A DNA stretch of 64,000 nt from Campanula takesimana. Taxonomy: Eukaryota > Streptophyta > Magnoliopsida > Asterales > Campanulaceae. Shown here in pieces: positions 1 to 9,688 of the stretch; position 1 is the stretch's first letter; each line of letters starts with the position of its first letter. Under the pieces are notes generated by a model. The model searched no databases and was not told where the DNA came from. It saw nothing but the letters and a program-made list of their open reading frames with translations. The stretch covers positions 558,001-622,000 of the forward strand of contig JAOWBW010000357.1 in NCBI GenBank assembly GCA_026119855.1, read 5' to 3'. Both the position numbers and the translations under genes were made by a program.

Positions 1-301
1 CTCCGATTGATCAATCACATAGATTGATTCGATAGGGATACACCGGTTTAGTCTTAGGATTTACTCTTTATGGAAATATGTTATTGATTCAAAGCTTTAC
101 CTTTGTAATCTGTATTCAAGAGAATCAATATATACCTACCACTAAAAATCCAAGACTAGCCATCTTGGTAGAGGACGTAGATCATTTAGCAGATAGAACC
201 TCTCCAAATCTTGTGTCAATTTACATTCTACAAATTTACTTTCAGCACTTGTTCTCATTATTCATATTAATTTGTGTTTGTCTTCTAGTGTTTGATCTTT
301 A

Positions 302-868
302 TGTAACGACCCGAGCCCGAAGACCTGGCCCGTTACACAAGTAACATGCAATTGGCTCAATGAGTACAAATATCTTGGGTCCACTTGGCTTACCATAGGC
401 CCACCCGAAAATCCATGGACGTATTAGTATTCATTGGTAACTGTTTGTACTTTAAGTACCACTCCTAGATTCGATATCCCACCGATGTGGGATATCACAA
501 TATCCCCACCTTGGATCCTTGCCGTCCCCGGCAAGACCCACTAGGATCGGAACCCCGGGCAGTGTGGATTCAAGAGGTCGCTCGTACGGATTCAAGGGGT
601 GACCCCCACCATCTCTGCGGCATGCACTTTGCTCCGCACAGCACTTTGCTCCACACTTCCGGCCAGGACCCGCTCTGATACCATTTGTAACGACCCGGCC
701 CGTTACACAAGTAACACGCAATTGGCTCAATGAGTACAAATATCTTGGGTCCACTGGCTTACCACAGGCCCACCTAAAAATCCATGGACGTATTGGTATT
801 CATTGGTAACTGGTTGTACTTTAAGTACCACTCCTAGATTCGATATTCCACCGATGTGGGATATCACA
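302..868 (-). mobile_element. TRIM (terminal-repeat retrotransposon in miniature), reverse orientation
   Basis: Two direct repeats of about 190 bp (302-499 and 686-868), each beginning TGTAACGACCC and ending GGGATATCACA, flank 186 bp with no coding capacity. The reverse complement of TGGTATCAGAGC, the initiator-Met-tRNA primer-binding site, lies at 672-683 beside the right repeat, and a purine-rich tract (minus strand) lies at 500-512 beside the left one. The element therefore reads on the minus strand. Flanks CTTTA (297-301) and TTTTA (869-873) look like a 5-bp target duplication with one mismatch. The left repeat has a short internal duplication near 311-325. It depends on other elements for its enzymes. 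Confidence 0.85.
672..683 (-). promoter_or_regulatory. TRIM primer-binding site
   Basis: GCTCTGATACCA is the exact reverse complement of the plant Copia/TRIM primer-binding site for initiator Met-tRNA. It lies two bases from the 686-868 terminal repeat and fixes the orientation of the TRIM. Confidence 0.85.
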
Positions 869-1257
869 TTTTAGATATACAACATTGAGTGAATTGTGTT
901 TGTACTGCCTATTGCCTAAGTTACATAATCCGAGTACTTATCTTTTTGCCAACTCAACTTGACCACATCTTTTATTATCTCAACTGCTGAACAAACTCGA
1001 CCACACTCTCCAACTCGACCGCATAGTTTGTTTTCCTCTTATCTTTCAGATTTCAAACAAACTTGCAACTGCCATTTTAAACATCATAAACTTCCGCTGT
1101 GCATATTACTATCTTGACCGCATGGTTTTAAACTCGACTGCAAAGTCATAAAGTAAGCCTTTGATTGAATTTTTTAAAAGGGTTGAAAATTTTAAATAGG
1201 CTATTCAACCCCCCTCTAGCCCATTTTCATACATTTGTTGTGTCTTTGGAACCAACA

Positions 1258-1404
1258 CCTAATATAGATTGCTAATATATGAGGGTGGAAGAGAAATGTG
1301 TCAAAAACTATCATGCTCATCATATACATATTTGAGGCGGGTACAATTGAACTATGCAATAACTGTCAAGCTTAACTAACACATAAACTGTTCTAAAATT
1401 CAAC
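1258..1404. other. Short spacer between relic LTR and element A
   Basis: About 150 bp of AT-rich sequence between the CCAACA end of the relic LTR and the target duplication of element A. I see no ORF, repeat or primer-binding site in it. Confidence 0.5.
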
Positions 1405-1409
1405 CGCCT
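1405..1409. other. Target-site duplication of A (left)
   Basis: CGCCT directly before the TGTTGGG start of the 5' LTR. The same five bases follow the CCAACA end at 14872-14876. Confidence 0.93.
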
Positions 1410-1618
1410 TGTTGGGTATGCTCACATATATCTCAGTTTTAAATGTAATAGGATTTATTAGATTTGATTGATCCATCACCTAAGTTTTATTTCATGGACT
1501 TTAGACCCACATGTAAGAAGTATTTATACTTCATTTTTTAAGTTGTCCATTGTTATAGAATAGGCTTAGAAATAGGGCAAGAAGATCAAGTTTCAAGAAA
1601 AATCACTCAGTGAGTTTG

Positions 1619-1912
1619 AGCCGCGCTTATGCGCCTCCTGCGCCACGCGCCACGCGCCTTCTACATTCGCGCCATGCGCCATTTAGAGCGCGCGCATAAG
1701 GATTTCTTCATAAAGCTGTGTTACGCGCCTCTGCGTCCCTTGATTTAAGCGCACGCTTACTATGCGCCTATTGGCTCAATGCGCCTCTTGGCTCAAACGC
1801 GCCTCAAAGTGTTTATTCAACACTCAGTGATTTATTGAAGACTCGAAGACTTGAAGAGAATTCAAATTACGCCAATGATCCAACGGTGGTTAAAAGATGC
1901 ATATGCGCCTAA
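1619..1912 (+). repeat. GCGCC motif cluster in the A 5' LTR
   Basis: Roughly fifteen copies of GCGCC, often as TATGCGCCT or ACGCGCC, lie within 300 bp of otherwise AT-rich LTR upstream of the TATA box. The same cluster is at 13617-13910 in the 3' LTR. The motif recurs at 8845-9045, 10297-10625 and throughout the env-like gene. Confidence 0.85.
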
Positions 1913-2047
1913 TCTATTGACACGTGTCCACAACGGTCACATTTATGTTGAGTGTCAAAATGGCCATAATATATGCATGCTCCAATCAACGAGCGACAGC
2001 TCATCTTATCCACAAGGATTTCCAACGACTAGTTTTTTGAAGTTCAC

Positions 2048-2055
2048 TATAAATA
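2048..2055 (+). promoter_or_regulatory. Probable TATA box of the A LTR promoter
   Basis: TATAAATA lies in the second half of the LTR, downstream of the GCGCC cluster and upstream of a pyrimidine-rich stretch. This is the expected layout for an LTR promoter. The 3' LTR has the same sequence at 14046-14053. Confidence 0.6.
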
Positions 2056-2879
2056 CCCCATAACTTCAACATTTTGAAGTTGCTGAGTTTTGCTAAGAAG
2101 TTCAAGAATTTCCCTCTCAAAGCATTTGTTGAAGATTGGAAGATTGCCTTCGTTTTTCCAGATTTCTCAAGAACATCTTCATACCTTCATCCTTAGCCCA
2201 GATCTTCAAGCCTTAACACTTTAGTTTCTCGTTCTCTCCATCTCAAAGATTTAAAGAGCCTTGATTCTAAGAACACACACGCACCTCTTTAAGATTAATC
2301 ATTTAGATTCTTCTTTAAGAGATACACCGGTTATTGTTTTGGATTTGTTCTTTCATAATAATAGATCTTGAGTTAGTGTATAAGCTCAAACATTGTAATT
2401 TGTAACACTCACTCATTATATAAGATCTCGATTAGAAATCCAAGACTAACCATCTTGGTAGAGGACGTAGATCTTTCATTGATCGAACCTCTCCAAATAG
2501 CTTGTGTTATTATCTCGTCATTTCTTTCAAGTTATTATTTTCACTCACTATTTGCTTGTTTACTCATTGTAGATTGATTGAACTGAATTGTGTTGTGTTG
2601 TGTTGTTATATCATTTGCCTTAGTTCCTTATTTCAACCACTTTGAGCCAAAATACTTAGAGTGTGTGTGCGTCCCTTTATTACACTTTGCGCCTATTTTC
2701 ATTACTAAATTCCGCTGTGCATTTCACTCACTCACTTAGGCGCATCTCATAACGCTTACTTGATAAAGTGCGCATTTGCAATTGAGTTTTTCAAGGGTAC
2801 GAAAAGAATTTTAAAACAGCTATTCACCCCTCCCCTCTAGCTATTTTTCATACCCTTGTTGCCCTTTGGGACCAACAAG

Positions 2880-2891
2880 TGGTATCAGAGC
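2880..2891 (+). promoter_or_regulatory. Element A primer-binding site
   Basis: TGGTATCAGAGC starts two bases after the 5' LTR and matches the plant Copia primer-binding site complementary to the 3' end of initiator Met-tRNA. Confidence 0.93.
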
Positions 2892-2951
2892 AAACACCTT
2901 TATAAAACATTTTTCGTTTTTCAAGCTTAACAGCTTGGGTGCCGATTCTAA

Positions 2952-3752
2952 ATGGCAAACTCAAAACCTATGGCAACCGCAAACTACACTCACGTTCCGG
3001 TCTTTGATGAAGATCATTTTGACGTGTGGAAATTCAGCATATTGACTCATCTCAACTCAATCGATGAAAGGCTCCATGACACCGTCGTTTATGGACCTTA
3101 TATTCCGATGAAGGCGAATCCAAATCCACGCACCAACGCTGCTCAACCTACAGTTCTAAAACCAAGGGAAGAATGGACCGAGGAAGAAATTAGAAGAGTT
3201 GCAAATGATGGCAAAGCAAGAAACATTCTCTTAAGCACTCTAAGCACGGCTATGAAACAACAAGTCATGCATTGCGCTACCGCTAATGAGCTATGGGATG
3301 CTATTGAAGAGCATATTGAAGGAGACACCGTCTGCAAGGAGAACAAGAAATACGAAGTACAAAAGAGATTCAACAATTTCTCTCAACTCCCCGGTGAAAA
3401 CTTGAGGCAAACTTATGAACGCTACTGTGAAATTATCAATCTATGTATTTCACTTGGCATGAAGTTTACCAACAAAGATTTGAATGTAAATTTTCTACAA
3501 GCTTTTGGATCAAGATACCTACATAAATCTAGCGCTCTTGAAGACGCTGGAACTTTAGATGTTTGGACTTTAAGGAACCTATATGCAAATCTCAAAGTTT
3601 ACGAACTCAAACTCCAACGAATCAGCGAAACTGAAGGAAAGTCAAAATCTATGGCTATGATGGCGCACAGAGAAGCTGCGCCTACACCTGCGCCTACTCC
3701 TGCGCCTGTACAAGATGAAAAAAAACTCCGATCCCAAAATTTCTACTTCTGA
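2952..3752 (+). pseudogene. gag: Element A gag, N-terminal part (capsid)
   Basis: This 266-codon frame encodes the capsid-like half of a Copia Gag. It opens with a typical start (MANSKPMATANYTHVPVFDE) and continues with the FDVWKFSILTHL, ELWDAIEEH and LPGENLRQTYERY blocks of the plant gag-polypeptide (UBN2-type) family, which forms the particle that packages the RNA. The ATG is the first after the primer site. The frame ends in an Ala-Pro repeat encoded by GCGCCT units and then loses phase at a run of eight A's (3718-3725). The rest of Gag continues in another frame from about 3715. Seven A's would keep the frame, so a one-base insertion or a slippage site is likely. Confidence 0.85.
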
Positions 3753-5229
3753 GCTATTAGACATGGATGATGAAGACTTCGCTTTATTTGTGAAGAAATT
3801 TCAAAAGTTCAGAAAATTCTCAAGACCCGGCTCAACCAACAAATTTCAAGGATCTACCAGCAAAGCTCCTCAAAAGTTTTCAAGGAGCAGTGGTTCAAAA
3901 AGGAAAGAAGATCTTGTTTGTTTTAATTGCAGGAAACCCGGACATTTTGCATCAAGCTGCCCGATTCCCAAATTTGAATATATGCAGAAGAAGAGCAGCC
4001 ATACTCCCAAATTCACTCCCAAGTTCACTCGTCACAAGGGAATGGTTGCTGAAGAAGAAGCACAAGCAAATGAGCACAATACTTGGATTGAAACAGACTC
4101 CGATGAGAGCGATGAAGATTCCGATGATGGACTCGTTTGTTTGATGGCAAATGATGATGAAGTTGATGCTTATGATTCTGATGATGACTTCTCCAAGGAT
4201 GTTCCCGATATGAATGCCTTGAATAAACCTATCAAGAAATCTGCAGGTTTTCAAGAAGTGAAAAAGAAGAAAGGACCAACCATCAGCGAGCTCGTTGAAC
4301 AAGGATTTCTCACTCCGGCTCAAAATGATGGTGGATTGCTATTCTCACGATGTGATCTTGGAGCAAGGAACAAATTGAGAAAAGGAGCATACATTAGACC
4401 ACAGGTTGAACCAACTGCTCCAATCTCCAAAATCAATGATGATGAAGTGATTGCTGAACAAGAAAAATTGTTCAAAAAGGCTGAAAAGGTAATCACTAGA
4501 TTTGAAAGTATGAAGGAAGCTTTAGCACTATCATGTGATGAAATTTCCCAGCTTAAGACCGAGAAATCTCTACTTAAATCTGAACTCACCCTCCTTAAGG
4601 AGCAGATAAAGAGCATGACTCCTCTTACTGTTAAAAACACTTTTCTAACAGAACAGAACTCACTTCTTAAAGTTCAAAACGATGAATTGGTTGCTCAAAT
4701 TACTGATCTTAAAAAGATTACAAATGAGTGGTCCGATTCTCGTGTCACTATGGAGAATATATTTGAGTCCCAAAAAGTCAGTGGTGATAAAAGTGGCTTG
4801 GGATTCTCATCAACTAGTGACAACTTTAAATGTGATGTCTGTGCTGAAAGAGATAGTGAATTTACCAACCAACAAACTTTTGAAATTCCCAAGGAAAAAC
4901 ATTCTAATTCAATGGGTAAAGGACAGGAAAAAGTCAAGAGACAAACATTCCACTATGTCTACCCAACGAAGCAATTTGGGAAAGCTAATGGGAAAGATAT
5001 AGCTACAGATGAACCATCTCCTAGCAAAATCATTCTTGAAAATAGGCGCGCTCCTTTCCGAGTGCTCATTATGCGCCTAAGAGCCACGCGCCCCATCGCC
5101 GTGCGCCTCCTAGCCCTATGCGCCCTCCGAGAAAAAGCGCTCCAAAATTTCAAAAGAAAGATTTTGTTAAGGCTAGTTCATTTGACCCAAAGAAGAATGC
5201 CATCCCCAAGAAAAGTAAAGAGTTTGTGA
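3715..5229 (+). pseudogene. gag: Element A gag, zinc-finger and coiled-coil part
   Basis: Continuation of Gag after the A8 frameshift. It carries a classical CCHC zinc knuckle (CFNCRKPGHFASSC, near residues 69-82) for RNA binding. Acidic Asp/Ser-rich stretches follow, then a long heptad-like region (about residues 245-350, rich in Lys, Glu and Leu), which fits the long coiled-coil Gag of Sireviruses. After about 5045 the reading becomes Arg-rich and unlike Gag, while the neighbouring frame becomes coherent, so a second one-base lesion lies near 5040-5060. The last ~60 codons of this frame are therefore probably out of phase. Confidence 0.75.
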
Positions 5230-5378
5230 AAACTCATGTGATTGGTGGCTTTCATCATTGTTCCATTTGTGATTGTTCAGGACACAAGGCCGTGGAATGC
5301 CTTTTGAGATTCACTCCCAATGCCAAAGGACGTAAAAATCCTAAGGTCAAGCAAGAGTGGGTTGTCAAAATTTGCTAA
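5118..5378 (+). pseudogene. gag: Element A gag, C-terminal fragment with second zinc knuckle
   Basis: Third Gag fragment, in a third frame. The frame is open from about 5050 and begins with GCGCCT-encoded Ala-Pro repeats. It includes CSICDCSGHKAVEC (CX2CX4HX4C-like, with Gly-His), a second zinc knuckle, and a basic tail ending in a stop at 5376-5378. The first ATG of this frame is internal, so 5118 is not a real start. The stop followed by a frame change into pol is compatible with an original gag-pol boundary, but with gag already broken I cannot say whether recoding was used. Confidence 0.65.
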
Positions 5379-5415
5379 CCCTAGGACCCAAATGGAATAA
5401 AGGGGACCTGCTTAA

Positions 5416-8400
5416 ATGTCTATATTTCAGGTTCTTTGTTTCATGGCTGGATCTTCAAAAGCTAGAAATTATGAATGGATTCTCGATAGTGGGTGTTCAA
5501 GACACATGACTGGAGATGAATCCTTATTAGAAGATGTCCATGAAGAAAGAGGTCCCTCCGTAACATTTGGCGATAATAACAAAGGTCAAGTTGTAGCATA
5601 TGGAAAGCTCAAGAAAGACAAAGTGTGCATTGAAAGAGTCTCACTCGTCGAAGGGCTCAAGCACAACTTATTATCCATATCTCAATTCTGCGACAAAGGA
5701 TTAGAATGCCATTTCACTTCAACGCAATGTCTTATCAAGAATGGCAAAACTGGAACTATCTTACTCACGGGATATCGTAAGACAAATATTTATATTATTG
5801 ATTTCCATAGTATGAACTCTAGTACTAATCTTTGTTTTGTAGCTAAAAGTGTGAACGAAAATAGTTGGCTGTGGCACAAGCGCTTAAGTCACTTGAACTT
5901 CAAGTATCTATCTAAACTCAGCAGGAATAATCTTGTCAAAGGACTTCCCAAGGTTGCTGATCATCATGACAAAAAGTGCGCCGCATGTCAACTTGGCAAA
6001 CAACCGAAGCAGTCATTTTCAAGCAAGTCAAATCCTTCAACTACAAGATGTTTGCAACTGCTTCACATTGATCTATTTGGACCAGTTTCCACCGCAAGTA
6101 TTAGAAGAAACAAGTATACTCTAGTTGTGGTGGATGATTATTCAAGATATACATGGGTAGAGATGATGATTACAAAAGATGATTGTTATGATATTCTCAC
6201 TACCTTATTTCGACTGCTCCAAACCCAAAAAGAAGATGACATCGTTAGTGTTCGATCCGACAATGGAACAGAATTCAAGAACAACGGTGTTGCTCGATAT
6301 TGTGAAGATCATGGGATAGATCACAACTTTTCAACCGCCGGAGTCCCTCAACAAAATGGCGTTGTTGAACGAAAGAATAGAACGTTGATTGAAGCGGGAA
6401 AGATGATGATAGCTGAAGCTAAATTGCCTAAGTACTTTTGGGAAGAAGCTATCAACACTGCATGTTTTACTCAAAATCGTTCCCTCATCAACAAACTTCA
6501 CAACAAGACTCCGTATGAACTTTGGCGTGGTAGAACTCCCAACATTGCATTCTTCAAGATCTTTGGTTCCAAATGTTATATCCTCTACAACGGAAATGAA
6601 CATAGAGGTAAATTCGATGCCAAAGCCGACGAAGGTATTTTTGTTGGGTATGCCAAACACTCTAAAGCTTTTCGTGTTTTTAATAGAACTACATTAGTGA
6701 TAGTTGAATCTGTACATGTTACATTTGATGAACATTCTCTCCTTGAGCCACATTTGGCTCCAAATGTTGCTGATGATTCTATAAAGCTAAATGATACAGG
6801 TGCTCCTATTTATGTTGCGCCCACTCAAGATCAGAATCTATCAACTCAAGGAAATCCATCTACATCAAATGAGCCTAATTCAATGTATAATGCGCCTGGT
6901 GAATCATCTATTGCGCCTCACTCAAATGATGCGCCTCATGATTCCTCTCACGCGCCTATTTCTACTGCTGCATCTGGTGTAAACCCAAATTTCAATTCTG
7001 AGCCAGTTCAACCCCCAAATTTCAATGACTTTGAATCTGGTGAAGATGTACCAATTGAAGACCTTCAAGTTTCTACGACTCAACCTAACTTACCTTCCGA
7101 AATTCGTGAAGTTAGAGGTCATCCAATTGCTAATATCATCGGTGATCTACAAGTTGGTGTTCGTACAAGGAGAGCTACAAACTTTGATGCTTACACTGCT
7201 TTTATCTCTCAAATCGAACCAAAGAAGGCTGATGAAGCGCTCCAAGATCCTAATTGGGTTGTTGCAATGCAAGAAGAACTCAATCAATTTGAACGATGTA
7301 AGGTCTGGACTCTAGTTCCAAGACCAAATGATCATGGAGTGATTGGTACAAAATGGGTGTTCAGGAACAAGATGGACGAGAATGGAACCATCACGAGAAA
7401 CAAAGCAAGATTGGTTGCACAAGGCTATAGGCAAGAAGAAGGAATTGACTACGATGAAACTTTTGTGCCCGTAGCAAGACTTGAAGCTATCAGAATATTT
7501 CTAGCTTACGCCGCTCACAAGAACTTCAAGTTATATCAAATGGATGTGAAGAGCGCGTTTCTAAATGGTGAACTTCAAGAACAAGTCTATGTTGCTCAAC
7601 CACCTGGGTTTGAAGATTCACAATTTCCAAATCATGTGTACAAACTTCAGAAAGCTTTGTATGGACTCAAACAAGCACCAAGAGCATGGTATGATACACT
7701 ATCAAAGTTTCTCATCGAAAAAGGCTTCACTCGCGGTAAAATCGATACAACTCTTTTTATTGCCAAACATAATGGTCATAAATTACTTGTTCAAATTTAT
7801 GTTGATGATATTATATTTGGTTCTACTAATGAATTGTTGTGCAAGCGTTTTGAGAAACTAATGAAGAGCAAGTTTGAAATGAGCATGATGGGAGAACTCA
7901 CATTCTTCCTCGGGCTTCAAATCAAGCAAATGAGTGAAGGCATTTTTATCAACCAATCCAAATACACAAAGGACTTAATCAAGAAGTTTGGACTTGAGAA
8001 CGCTAAATCATACGATACTCCAATGGCCACCGGCAACAAACTCGATAAAGATTTAAAAGGTAAACATGTTGATCAAACGCTCTATCGAGGTAATATTGGC
8101 TCACTCCTTTATCTTACTGCTAGTAGGCCTGATATTATGTTTAGTGTTTGTGTTTGTGCTCGCTATCAATCCGACCCTAGAGAAGCACACTTAATTGCTG
8201 TGAAACGTATTATAAGATATCTCTCTGGCACTGTTAACCTTGGACTTTGGTACACCAAAGATTCGAACTTTAAACTTGTAGGTTATTCAGATGCGGATTA
8301 TGCAGCATGCACAATTGATAGGAAAAGCACTAGTGGCACTTGTCATTTCCTCGGATATCGACTTGTGTCATGGGCAACTAAGAAACAAGCTTCTGTATCT

Positions 8401-8742
8401 GTTTCAACAACCGAAGCCGAATATATCACTGCGGGAAGTTGTTGTTGCCAAATACTCTGGATGAAGCAGCAATTGGTGGACTATGATATCATCGAAGAAA
8501 ATTGTCCCATCTACTGCGACAATACATCAACAATTGCGATTTCTGAAAATCCTGTCATGCACTCAAAGACCAAGCACATCGACATCAAATATCACTTCCT
8601 CAAAGACCACGTGGAGAAAGGCAATATTCATTTGGAACACGTGGGAACCGACTATCAAATCGCCGACATTCTAACGAAAGCACTTGACGCGAAACGGTTC
8701 ATGTTTTTGAGAGGTGAAATGGGTATGCTTGAACTCAACTAA
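5416..8742 (+). CDS. pol: Element A pol polyprotein (protease, integrase, RT, RNase H)
   Basis: An uninterrupted 1108-aa Copia Pol with domains in Copia order. Protease: WILDSGCSRHMTG (DSG near residues 24-26). GAG-pre-integrase zinc finger: HKRLSHLN...CAACQLGK (about 152-195). Integrase core: HIDLFGP, DNGTEF and QQNGVVERKN hold the D,D,E residues (about 215-345). Reverse transcriptase: TKWVFRNK, FVPVARLEAIR, MDVKSAFLNG, YGLKQAPRAWY and catalytic YVDD (about 640-810). RNase H: YSDADYA, TTEAEYITA, CDNTSTI and KTKHIDIKYHF (about 950-1095). All catalytic motifs look intact. The middle (about 465-610) is a Pro/Ser/Asn-rich linker with GCGCCT-encoded Ala-Pro pairs. The ATG is the first in frame; the native protein is probably made as a Gag-Pol fusion. 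Confidence 0.93.
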   Translation: MSIFQVLCFMAGSSKARNYEWILDSGCSRHMTGDESLLEDVHEERGPSVTFGDNNKGQVVAYGKLKKDKVCIERVSLVEGLKHNLLSISQFCDKGLECHFTSTQCLIKNGKTGTILLTGYRKTNIYIIDFHSMNSSTNLCFVAKSVNENSWLWHKRLSHLNFKYLSKLSRNNLVKGLPKVADHHDKKCAACQLGKQPKQSFSSKSNPSTTRCLQLLHIDLFGPVSTASIRRNKYTLVVVDDYSRYTWVEMMITKDDCYDILTTLFRLLQTQKEDDIVSVRSDNGTEFKNNGVARYCEDHGIDHNFSTAGVPQQNGVVERKNRTLIEAGKMMIAEAKLPKYFWEEAINTACFTQNRSLINKLHNKTPYELWRGRTPNIAFFKIFGSKCYILYNGNEHRGKFDAKADEGIFVGYAKHSKAFRVFNRTTLVIVESVHVTFDEHSLLEPHLAPNVADDSIKLNDTGAPIYVAPTQDQNLSTQGNPSTSNEPNSMYNAPGESSIAPHSNDAPHDSSHAPISTAASGVNPNFNSEPVQPPNFNDFESGEDVPIEDLQVSTTQPNLPSEIREVRGHPIANIIGDLQVGVRTRRATNFDAYTAFISQIEPKKADEALQDPNWVVAMQEELNQFERCKVWTLVPRPNDHGVIGTKWVFRNKMDENGTITRNKARLVAQGYRQEEGIDYDETFVPVARLEAIRIFLAYAAHKNFKLYQMDVKSAFLNGELQEQVYVAQPPGFEDSQFPNHVYKLQKALYGLKQAPRAWYDTLSKFLIEKGFTRGKIDTTLFIAKHNGHKLLVQIYVDDIIFGSTNELLCKRFEKLMKSKFEMSMMGELTFFLGLQIKQMSEGIFINQSKYTKDLIKKFGLENAKSYDTPMATGNKLDKDLKGKHVDQTLYRGNIGSLLYLTASRPDIMFSVCVCARYQSDPREAHLIAVKRIIRYLSGTVNLGLWYTKDSNFKLVGYSDADYAACTIDRKSTSGTCHFLGYRLVSWATKKQASVSVSTTEAEYITAGSCCCQILWMKQQLVDYDIIEENCPIYCDNTSTIAISENPVMHSKTKHIDIKYHFLKDHVEKGNIHLEHVGTDYQIADILTKALDAKRFMFLRGEMGMLELN

Positions 8743-8844
8743 ATTCAATATAGTTTTGTCAATACTAATGATTTTATGTTGTGTTGAGTTATGAGTATAT
8801 TAGGTACAAATGATTAAAATCAACTTTTCAAAAGTTTCAAGGAA

Positions 8845-9045
8845 TCTATGCGCCATCTATACTGCGCGCCCATTCCTCATTTTCTGCGCGCACAATCCAT
8901 GCGCGCCTATCAATCCATGCGCTTAAAACGCTTATGCGCCCTTAACCATCTCTTATGCGCCTTGATGAATAAAGCGCCTAGATGAGTATGCGCCTTGCTG
9001 AAGTAATGCGCCCCTTCATGCGCGCATTAACTATTGCGGCTCAAT
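8845..9045 (+). repeat. GCGCC motif cluster between pol and the env-like gene
   Basis: A second dense cluster of TGCGCC/GCGCGCC units in noncoding sequence about 500-700 bp upstream of the internal TATA box. The rest of 8743-9543 is AT-rich and has no convincing ORF. Confidence 0.8.
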
Positions 9046-9543
9046 CATTTCTCAAAATTCAATTTCAATGATTGAACGTATTAAATACACAAGTACCAGG
9101 TATGTTAATTCTGTTCATTTATTATAGGAATCTATGTCTTTTGACATTCCTTTAATTGTTCAAGGGTACTTGTGCAATTAAATTTTTCCCTCGTTTTACG
9201 CTTTTCAAAAATTTTTATTTTCTGGGATATATTTCTTGCACCCCAAACTTACACCAAAATAGATGTTTTTGGTGTTTGTGCAAAAATTAGTCAAAATTGC
9301 TCATACACTTAAAGGGAAAGTGGAGCAGTTTTTCTAAAACCTAAATGTCACATCATGACACTTTAGGTCATTCAGCCATTAATGCCCTTCAAATCCCAAA
9401 AATCCCTCATTAATGATCGTCCTTTTTGTCATGATGAGCCGCCATTTTCAAAATCCCTCATAAATGCCATCCTTTCAACTTCCCATCTTTTTAAATTTTT
9501 GACTGTAATTTTTTCATATCTGTGCAAAATTTTGAACCTAACC

Positions 9544-9551
9544 TATAAATA
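9544..9551 (+). promoter_or_regulatory. Probable internal TATA box for the env-like gene
   Basis: TATAAATA, followed from about 9590 by a long CT-rich stretch (a plant Y-patch-like leader) and by an ATG at 9689. The arrangement looks like an ordinary plant core promoter and 5' UTR inside the retrotransposon. Inferred from sequence only. Confidence 0.6.
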
Positions 9552-9688
9552 CACATCATCATCTTCCCTTTCTTCTCACCTACTCTATTTCTCTCTCTCT
9601 CTCTCCCCGTCTCACTCTCTTACCCAGACTCATATCTCTCTCTCTCCATCTTCTTTTTTTTCTTCATTTTCTATATATATATAAGTTT

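Larger units (their letters stand above)
1..1257 (+). mobile_element. Relic LTR (3' part) of a Sirevirus-like Copia element
   Basis: The sequence follows the 3' two thirds of the element A LTR in order. It shares the ACACCGGTT block near 40, the AATCCAAGACTA..CCATCTTGGTAGAGGACGTAG block near 145-180, the TCCGCTGTGCAT block near 1093 and the terminal CCAACA at 1252-1257. It is clearly diverged from A, so it is an older or different subfamily. No primer-binding site follows the CCAACA end, so this is a 3' LTR or a solo LTR rather than a 5' LTR. Its left end lies outside the window. A TRIM splits it at 302-868. The repeated motif in its last third is CTCGACCGCA, not the GCGCC of element A. Confidence 0.75.
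1410..2877 (+). repeat. Element A 5' LTR (1468 bp)
   Basis: Begins TGTTGGGTATG and ends GGGACCAACA. It contains a dense GCGCC motif cluster at 1619-1912 and a TATA box at 2048-2055. Small ORFs inside it recur in the 3' LTR and I do not consider them genes. It differs from the 3' LTR by a few substitutions, a 5-bp GTTGT repeat-length change near 2600 and changes in short homopolymers. Confidence 0.93.

Noticed and set aside
1718..2063. Two small plus-strand ORFs, repeated at 13716-14061
   Set aside because: They lie in the A LTRs, recur only because the LTR is duplicated, and have no protein-like features.
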